Source: Chloromonas sp. AAM2
Lineage: Eukaryota > Chlorophyta > Chlorophyceae > Chlamydomonadales > Chlamydomonadaceae
NCBI GenBank assembly: GCA_004335635.1
Contig: QAXH01006822.1
Coordinates: 1 to 25,746 of the forward strand
DNA length: 25,746 nt
Reading direction: 5' to 3'
Under the pieces are notes generated by a model, which saw nothing but the letters and a program-made list of their open reading frames with translations, made no database searches and was not told the DNA's origin. This document shows, piece by piece, positions 19,801 to 25,746 of the stretch. Both the position numbers and the translations under genes were made by a program. Each line of letters starts with the position of its first letter. The stretch's first letter is position 1.

Positions 19801-21072
19801 ATGCCCTTGACTCTACCGGATATGCCCCTGAACAACAACGCCAGCAGCAACCAGCATCCAGCACACTTCATGCAAGTGCACACCTTTGGCGACTTGCTGT
19901 GGGTGAAAGTGCTCCCATCTCCTAGTGACAATTTTACGGTAACACAGCAAGAACAGACGCAGCTCAGGTCTGACATAGCAGCCGTGATCAGCGCGATTAA
20001 GGCTGCTGCGTTACCGGCTCTGTGCACCTTGCACGTGGAGAAAATTGGGTGGTACGGCAACGACGCGGCAGATGATATTATACAGCAGCTGGCACCTGTG
20101 CTGGGTGATTGTATTACGAACCTGACAGCCTTGGGCATTCAATGGATTCCCGATGTCAGCAAATGGCCAGCACTCACCACCCTCAAGGTTCAGCACACGG
20201 CCACTGACTTGGTGTTTGACCGGCAGCTGTTCGCCCACCCAGCGCTCAAGCACGTGACGCTGCCGGGTGATTGTACGGGCATGTACCATGGACTCAGGGA
20301 CGTGGCTTGCTCCTGGGACACCCTGCACTTGACGGGAACAACCAGTGGTGAGGTACTTGATTGCTTGCCCCTGCATGGCATCAAACATCTGCGGGTGGAA
20401 GGGCTCGAGATGTACAACCCCATGAAGATCGTTGTGTTAGGGATGGAAAGAGGTCACAAGGTGGCTAGCAATCCGTTTTCTCAAGAGGCAAGCGTTCGAT
20501 TGGTATTTGAAAACCTTGGACGGTGTGCAAGGGTGGAGTTTGGTACAGACGGGTCCGACAGGGAATGGGCTAGGACTGGTGTGCCAGAAGGTCTCTCCCA
20601 TTTCCGGTATGGTTTTGCTTCTCTTGACCCACGGCTGGTGGCCATCAGCAGTCGCGAGCTGAATGGGGCGCTCAGCCTGATTGGCAGTCCCTACAGGGAA
20701 AGGCAAGACCCCTGGCTGCCCCAGTTGCCAGCCCTGCAGCAGATAGGCCAGGGCGTTCACACGCTGTCATTAGAAGGGTGGAGGCTTGATGCAGGTTGCA
20801 GTTGGCAGGATGTGATCAGGCATCTGCCGGGGCATGTCACACACCTCGTGTTGTATCAATGTCATGTCGCGCGAGAGCAGCTGTTAGACTTGTTCAACCT
20901 GCCACAGCCCACTGGTCTCACCCAGCTCACATTGGCATACAGGCAGGGGCAAGGGCTGCCAATGACCTGGTTGGATTATGACAAGGGTGATATGCAGGTG
21001 GCAGCAGCAGAGAAGTGGCCTGGTGTCAAGCTGGAGGTCTCACGAGGAAATAGAGTTGTTCTTATTTTGTAA
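19801..21072 (+). CDS. LRR-like protein, copy 2 (423 residues)
   Basis: The frame opens with ATG at 19801 and ends with TAA at 21070; it is open upstream to a TAG at 19789. It matches copy 1 with near identity around 20219-20401 (about three changes in 190 nt) and in most of 20510-20940. It is clearly more divergent before 20210 and after 21040. Leucine-rich segments are as in copy 1, including HPALKHVTLPGDC and VTHLVLYQCHV. It has an extra segment of about 18 residues after EMYNPM (near 20420-20490) and keeps the full end WLDYDKGDMQVAAAEKWPGV. Compared with copy 1 the first dozen residues are read in another frame because of two compensating one-base differences. Function unknown; a protein-binding solenoid is the natural guess. 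Confidence 0.65.
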   Translation: MPLTLPDMPLNNNASSNQHPAHFMQVHTFGDLLWVKVLPSPSDNFTVTQQEQTQLRSDIAAVISAIKAAALPALCTLHVEKIGWYGNDAADDIIQQLAPVLGDCITNLTALGIQWIPDVSKWPALTTLKVQHTATDLVFDRQLFAHPALKHVTLPGDCTGMYHGLRDVACSWDTLHLTGTTSGEVLDCLPLHGIKHLRVEGLEMYNPMKIVVLGMERGHKVASNPFSQEASVRLVFENLGRCARVEFGTDGSDREWARTGVPEGLSHFRYGFASLDPRLVAISSRELNGALSLIGSPYRERQDPWLPQLPALQQIGQGVHTLSLEGWRLDAGCSWQDVIRHLPGHVTHLVLYQCHVAREQLLDLFNLPQPTGLTQLTLAYRQGQGLPMTWLDYDKGDMQVAAAEKWPGVKLEVSRGNRVVLIL

Positions 21073-21545
21073 ATATCAACACTGTAAAAATTTTGTGAGA
21101 GGTGGCACTGGATCAATCCTTATTATGAATACAATTGACTGCTATTCATTCGTATCACTGCCCCAGGGTTTTGTTGGCGTGCTATGAGTGTGAGCTTGAC
21201 ATGTTGCAAAACAGGCCATGATTGTTGAGGCCTGGGTTTTGGTTGTGTACGCTTGAAATGCAGTGTGTGTCAATCGATGAATGTCAAATCAATGGATGTT
21301 GCATGAAACATGGAATGCAGAGAATGCCGATCCTTATGCCAGTGCTAGAAATGTGGATGATGTCAACGCCCCATGGAGATGTCCCATGAATAGATGAAAG
21401 CACTGCTTCTGATAATGCTTGGGTGCAGTCTGTGTTGCCAAGGACACGTGAAGTCCTGGCCATAGTGTATAGTGTTGGCTGTGCTGGTATAAATTACTGT
21501 GTGTGCACTCTGTGCCTAGCATTCCTGTGTACACTAAACATTGTT

Positions 21546-22238
21546 CGTTGGCTCTGGGTGGATGGAAGCAGGGCTTGCTGATGGGATGCATCTGATGCAG
21601 TGAACAGGCAAGGGTCATTTGTCCACATTGTGTAGCAGGAAGCTGTCAGGTGTACATGCGTGCAATTGTACCAGTGATAGTATCAGTAGGCTTTGCGGTG
21701 CCACTACAGGATTCAAAGTGCTTTCAACAAATTTGCCTCCAAGCAGGTGCTCCGGTCGACAGGCTACCCAACCAAGCACACACCACACGACGGTGAAGGG
21801 CACAATTGCGGCTGTAACAATTACTCATCCTTAACAGGTTCATTCCTTTTCAACAGTTTGCGGTGCTGTCTTGTAATACTGCGATGCAAAAGACATGTAA
21901 TGTTCACTGTCAACCAGTCGCATGTGCATCCACACCAGCAGCTCAGCACTTGGTAACATGTGCAGATTCGTGACTAGTACACAAAGCTGCAACTCGTACA
22001 GTTGTACTTGTACGTATGAGTTGTGGCTCGCCACAAAATTAGTCGGTAGGTGCATAATCAGGTGAAACTCCATTGTTGAGACCAAAGGGATCAGTACATG
22101 AACTGGGCCATGTTTGTGGCTCCTGCTATCTGAACATAGCAACGAAGCCTTAATGGCAAGGGACGTTTGTAGGCCTAACGTTCTGGCGTCACGCCCAACG
22201 GTTCTGACAGCTCTGACAGGGCTGGGGCGCCGAGGGGG
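21546..22238. other. Intergenic stretch, no gene seen
   Basis: Open frames here are short and lack protein-like composition or splice context. An imperfect inverted repeat built on AACTCGTAC and GTATGAGTT lies near 21990-22021. Nothing else could be supported. Confidence 0.45.
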
Positions 22239-22295
22239 ACACAGGATCATCACTTTACTGTTCCACCAGCGCAAACCACAAGACAGCAATGGAGG
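22239..22295 (+). pseudogene. Fragment resembling the 5' end of the F-box gene
   Basis: GACACAGGATCATCACTTT at 22239 is identical to the sequence at about 9256, and GACAGCAATGGAGG about 45 nt on matches the start-codon context at 9310. Here the ATG is followed after six codons by TGA, so it cannot encode the F-box. This looks like a small copied piece of the divergent promoter and start region. Confidence 0.5.
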
Positions 22296-22463
22296 TGCAG
22301 ATCACTTGACAAACTTGCCCAAGCAAACATGATGGCAAACGCACTGCTCCCAAAGAGTGGACCATCTTAAGGTGCAAACGAGTTCCCTGCCACGAGGCAC
22401 TTGTGGGCCACAGGCTACACGCTGGAGAGTAAACACAATGGAACAGCTCGTTGAAACAGCTCC

Positions 22464-23084
22464 TTGCTGCCAACGTCCAGAGCAGCTGCCTGTTGCCTGC
22501 TGCCCCCTGCTGCTCCTTCATGCCTCCGCCTGGGCTCCACTAGTAAAGGATGGTGGCAGCCCATTCCTGCCGTGCACAGCGTAATCTGGGCGGACTTCTC
22601 CCTGTCGGTGTCGCTCAAGCTGACATTGTTGCAGGCATTCCTGGCCTCAGCTGGAAGCTACAGAGCTACACAGCTGAAGCTGCATCAAGCAGCAGCAGTA
22701 ATTCTGGGCAGGCAGACGGAGCCAGGCGATCAGCGTCAGTTGAGTCGATTCTTCCTGGCAGCTGACCTGGTCTACTCATCGTACTCCCGGCAGCTCCTTT
22801 CAGCTTCTTGGTCGGTTATCGGATTCCAAATCCTGCAGTTTAAGAGGGATGCTGCAAGGGTCTACACGCCAGCCATTCAGCCTCAGCTCAGTGACAGAGT
22901 GGCATGGCAATCTCTTCAAGCTCATCCAGCATCTGCCTGCGGCCTACAGCGACAGGCAGAACTTGCCATGCGCCTCAATGAGCATGTCCAAGACGCCGTG
23001 CAGTTGAATCACTTCCAAACAACATGTGCCAGGAGACGTACCAGCAAGCCAATGCATGTGGTACGGCAGCCCCGTGCAGCATGA
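22464..23084 (+). other. Long orphan open frame, possible exon
   Basis: About 205 codons are open here without an ATG at the start. Part of it reads like protein: WADFSLSVSLKLTLLQAFLA, LSRFFLAADLVYSSYSRQLL and SWSVIGFQILQFKRDAARVY. An acceptor at 22631-22634 (TTGCAG) could open it as an exon. No partner exon or domain was recognised, and it overlaps other open frames. It may be chance or part of an unrecognised gene upstream of the next one. Confidence 0.3.
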
Positions 23085-23305
23085 CAGATTGTGTGCCTGC
23101 CCTGGACCAGCCTCTTCAGGGTGAGGGCACGTGCCACTCACACATCCCTGCACGGGGCCGCATGCCACATGCACGCCAGCCAGGCGAACCCTTCCAGGGC
23201 GACACGTGCCCGGCACGTGCCCAATGCAACTGGCCTTGCTGGGACACAGCAAGACGAAGAGGTCGCTGCAGTGCGCAGCATTGCCACCGACCTACCAGCT
23301 GTAAA

Positions 23306-23430
23306 ATGCATGTAGCTGCCCGAGCCAGCTGCATTACTGCGTACTGGCCGCTCTGCCTACTGTTGATGGTGTTGGCTGCCAGGACAGTATTAGCTTCCCC
23401 CAGTACAACAACACAGCTGGCAAGCCACAC

Positions 23431-23466
<36 letters not shown>

Positions 23467-25746
23467 AGGCAGCTTGCAGCTGCAGGAGCAGCGGCAGCAA
23501 GATCTGCAGCAGCTGCGGCAGCTACAGGCAGCTGCTCGTCTGACGCCCATCAGCGTACTAAAAGAAGCTCTTGCCTTGGCAGATGCCACCCCCCATGTGG
23601 CGCTGATGCAGCCCAAGCAGTTGTATGCACTGCACAAGGGACAGGCAGCTGCTCTCTGGAGAAAGCAAGCTACCGAGATACAGAACTTGCGATTGCATGG
23701 GTAGGTCACAACTTGCGAGTGGGTTACAACTTGCATGAGTACATGGGTGGATCACGACGAAGCTCCTCCTGTATGTGCGTGTTGCATGACCCTGTGACAT
23801 CTTGGTGATTGATCGGGTTCATGTGGAGCTTACGAATTCGCATACCTGGCAGAAAAATGTTTTCTATTGCCTGCACTTTGACAGCCTGCCGTGTGTTGTG
23901 GAGTCTTGGGGGGCGAGCAGCTCAGCTAGGGTTGTGTGGAGCTTCTGCGTCTTTGTCTGAAGTTCATATGCTGCCTAAGACTGGTAGTTGCTGGCGCTTG
24001 CTCATGTCTTTGAGTGCAAGACAGCACCCGCGAGCCAAAGGCTGAGTAGACTGGAAGTAGCAAGCAATCCAGCTTTGAGACTTTTGAGGTTTTTGGCCTA
24101 GATGACCTTGGTGGTATTCCAAACCTTTGTGCAGCAGGTGACTAACAGTGTGACCCTCCTCCTGCACCTCCGTGTGTACCTTCATTGAAAGGAAAACCCC
24201 TTGACAGGGATTGCACATGTGACGCCTCTTGCACCATGCGCTGTTGATTGCGCAGGTCGGAGAACGGAACAACCGAGGAGGATCTGCGCCAGCGGAACCA
24301 GCAGGAGACCATTGCTCTGGCCATCAGACACAACATGCAGCAGCTGCTGCTCATGGCGCAGCTCAGGGAGCAACAGTCACATGACTCAGGCCTTGGACAG
24401 ACCTTGGACGCAGGCGACACAACCTTGGACGCAGGTCAGACAAGCTGGGATAGATTATTTACATTGCTCCCGGTTTGCACTCCTGCATGGTGTAGTAAAT
24501 CAGCGGCCATCTCAGCCAAGTAAAACCCTGACTTCAGTAGGCCATGTAGAGCATCTGGTGAAACAGAGCCTTGCTTGTGTTCGTGTCTGTTGTGTTGCTG
24601 CACGGTTTGCATCTGCACCCTGCGCGTATCATTTGAGTGTTTGCCATGCTGTTGCGCCGAGCACAGGCGCCGGGACAGTATCTTCGCCCTTGCCCAGCCC
24701 CAGCTGGAACCGGTGGCGGTTACGAGCAGCTGCACCACGTGAGGCCTCACGTTCCACTAGAAACAGCAACAGTAACAGCGGTAGCGGTAGCGGTGGATCT
24801 AACACAGCGCCGGGAACCAGGCCAAAAGCCAATGCTCACGTCTGCGTGGTGGTTCGTACGTACCATGCACATGGTCCTTCCGGCGGTGGAAACGGAAATG
24901 GAAACGGCCATCCCGGTCCACTAAGGCAGCTCTTAGAGGGGCTTCAGGCCAGTGGAATGAAGTCATGGCAGGCACTGATAGTGATGACTGACAGTCATCC
25001 GTTTCCTGCCTTGGAGGGGATTGTGAGCGGCCTGGGAGATGCCCGTGTGAAGGTTCATACCATGCTGGTAGGTCATACTTGTCTGCATGAATAAGGTTTA
25101 CTAGAATGGTTGGATCACGATGAAGTATGGCATCTAAGGTGTAAGTGTGATTACCAAGTGTGATTACCTGAATCGATCACAGTGAAAGCCCAATGTCTGT
25201 TGGCAATGCAGGCTGCCGACTGGCGCAGTACATGTCACAGCTACCCAACCCCATTGTATATCGAGTGTGACTAAATCATGGATGAATGAGAGTGAAAGTT
25301 CAATGCCCGGCAGGCCCACACTGAAAGTCCGGCTTCTCAGATGACAATTCCTCACTCTTGCATGGACATTTGACACCTCCTTTCTAACGTTGGACATGAG
25401 ACACCTCCTTTCTGACGTTGAACAAAGCGCCAAGATGCCTAAAGCCAGCGTTGTCATCCAAAACGAGCTTGACCCTAGTTCTCACTCGATCAGCGCTTTG
25501 CCCGACCTGTGCGCAGGTGGGTCCTGGCCATGCTGCTCGTGGCGCTGACGGGGGTTGGAGCCCCGGGTACCACCACACACTGTTCAACATCACAGACATG
25601 GCCATAGAGGGTGGGTGGGTGCATGCAGCCCCGGGTACCACCACACACTGTTCGACATCACAGACATGGCCATAGAGGGTGGGTGGGTGCATGCAGTCCC
25701 GGGTACCACCACACACTGTTCGACATCACAGACATGGCCATAGAGG
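23306..25746 (+). CDS. Secreted or Golgi glycosyltransferase-like protein (3'-partial)
   Basis: Exons are 23306-23700, 24256-24434, 24667-25067 and 25517-25610, with the gene running past the window. Phases match; the donor at 24435 (GTCAGA) is weak. The start at ATG 23306 places a hydrophobic segment, ITAYWPLCLLLMVLAARTVL, at residues 10-29, a signal peptide or type II anchor. An in-frame ATG at 23162 would give a longer cytosolic tail. Next come 11 Gln, a Gln/Leu-rich helix that may be a coiled coil, and an Asn/Ser/Gly linker. From about residue 250 a folded domain begins with AHVCVVVRTY, LRQLLEGLQASGMKSWQALI, MTDSHPFPALEGIV and later GYHHTLFNITDMAIE. The beta-strand, spaced Leu-rich helix and Thr-Asp-(Ser)-x-Pro-Phe pattern is like GT-A type glycosyltransferases found in green-algal secretory proteins. 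The catalytic DxD would lie beyond the window, so the enzyme call is inference. Confidence 0.6.
23432..23464 (+). repeat. (CAG)11 coding repeat
   Basis: Eleven CAG codons encode polyglutamine just after the hydrophobic N-terminus of the glycosyltransferase-like protein. The pure repeat suggests length variation between strains. Confidence 0.95.
24402..24443 (+). repeat. Two-copy 21-bp repeat spanning a splice donor
   Basis: CCTTGGACGCAGGCGACACAA at 24402 is followed at 24423 by CCTTGGACGCAGGTCAGACAA. Seven codons repeat (core TLDAG). The second copy carries GT at the place where the first has GC, and that GT is the inferred donor at 24435. Confidence 0.85.
25372..25427 (+). repeat. Two-copy 28-bp tandem repeat, intronic
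   Basis: GACACCTCCTTTCTAACGTTG at 25372 recurs at 25400 with one change, inside the intron before the last visible exon of the glycosyltransferase-like gene. Confidence 0.9.
25561..25746 (+). repeat. 68-bp tandem repeat, 2.7 copies to the window edge
   Basis: Units start at 25561, 25629 and 25697, the last cut by the window end. Each holds 50 nt of exon-like sequence (CCCGGGTACCACCACACACT through GCCATAGAGG), followed by GTGGGTGGGTGCATGCAG. That 18-nt linker starts with GT and ends with AG. Copies 2 and 3 share TTCGAC where copy 1 has TTCAAC. The period is not a multiple of three, so the protein frame is not kept across units. Confidence 0.95.

Larger units (their letters stand above)
18870..21545 (+). 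repeat. Direct duplication, unit 2 (partner 14810-17090)
   Basis: Same order of blocks as unit 1: 5' fragment, LRR-like frame and 3' flank. Unit 2 is longer mainly because of unmatched sequence at about 19130-19590 and additional 3' sequence before the shared TATAAATTACTGTGTG block at about 21490. Confidence 0.8.

Noticed and set aside
23116..23736. A 206-codon minus-strand frame opposite the polyglutamine exon
   Set aside because: It is the antisense shadow of the CAG repeat (poly-Cys on the other strand) and of the signal-peptide exon.
25480..25500. ATCAGCGCTTTGCC shared with the LRR 5' fragment near 14909
   Set aside because: The match is about 16 nt with no similarity on either side, so it may be chance.

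Overview
The window looks like nuclear DNA of a green alga, most likely a chlorophyte of the Chlamydomonadales type. Genes are split by many GT-AG introns of roughly 80-650 nt, third codon positions are GC-rich, GT and CAG microsatellites are common, TGTAA occurs at plausible polyadenylation distances, and exons encode typical eukaryotic proteins. The exon models below were built by hand from splice sites and reading phase. In the STIMATE-like, F-box and APS kinase genes every phase closes; no cDNA was available.

Layout. (1) 638-3953 (+): the 3' eight exons of the serine palmitoyltransferase LCB2 subunit gene; its N-terminus lies outside or unrecognised in the window. (2) 4798-6033 (+): a complete three-exon APS kinase gene with a probable organelle-targeting leader. 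(3) 6034-7730: a tail-to-tail intergenic space with short repeats and TGTAA signals on each strand. (4) 7731-9218 (-): a four-exon STIMATE/TMEM110-family membrane protein. (5) 9316-14165 (+): an eight-exon gene for an F-box-like protein with a six-bladed-propeller-like middle and a 325-residue low-complexity tail. It is divergent from gene 4, with under 100 bp between the start codons. (6) 14810-21545: a direct duplication of a roughly 2.3-2.7 kb unit holding a leucine-rich-repeat-like gene. The first copy is truncated by a 10-nt deletion and the second has a 423-codon frame. A decayed minus-strand retroelement with an RNase H motif sits between them. (7) 21546-23305: mostly non-coding, with a fragment resembling the 5' end of the F-box gene and one long orphan frame. 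(8) 23306 to the window end (+): the 5' part of a gene for a secreted or Golgi-anchored protein whose last exons resemble a glycosyltransferase-like domain. It ends in a 68-bp tandem repeat that straddles a splice donor.

The genes do not form a pathway. LCB2 (sphingolipid synthesis in the ER), APS kinase (sulfate activation) and the STIMATE-like protein (membrane) are ordinary single-copy housekeeping types. The accessory interest lies in the F-box/propeller gene, the mosaic LRR pair and the repeat-bearing glycosyltransferase-like gene. I did not find a convincing new multi-gene system.
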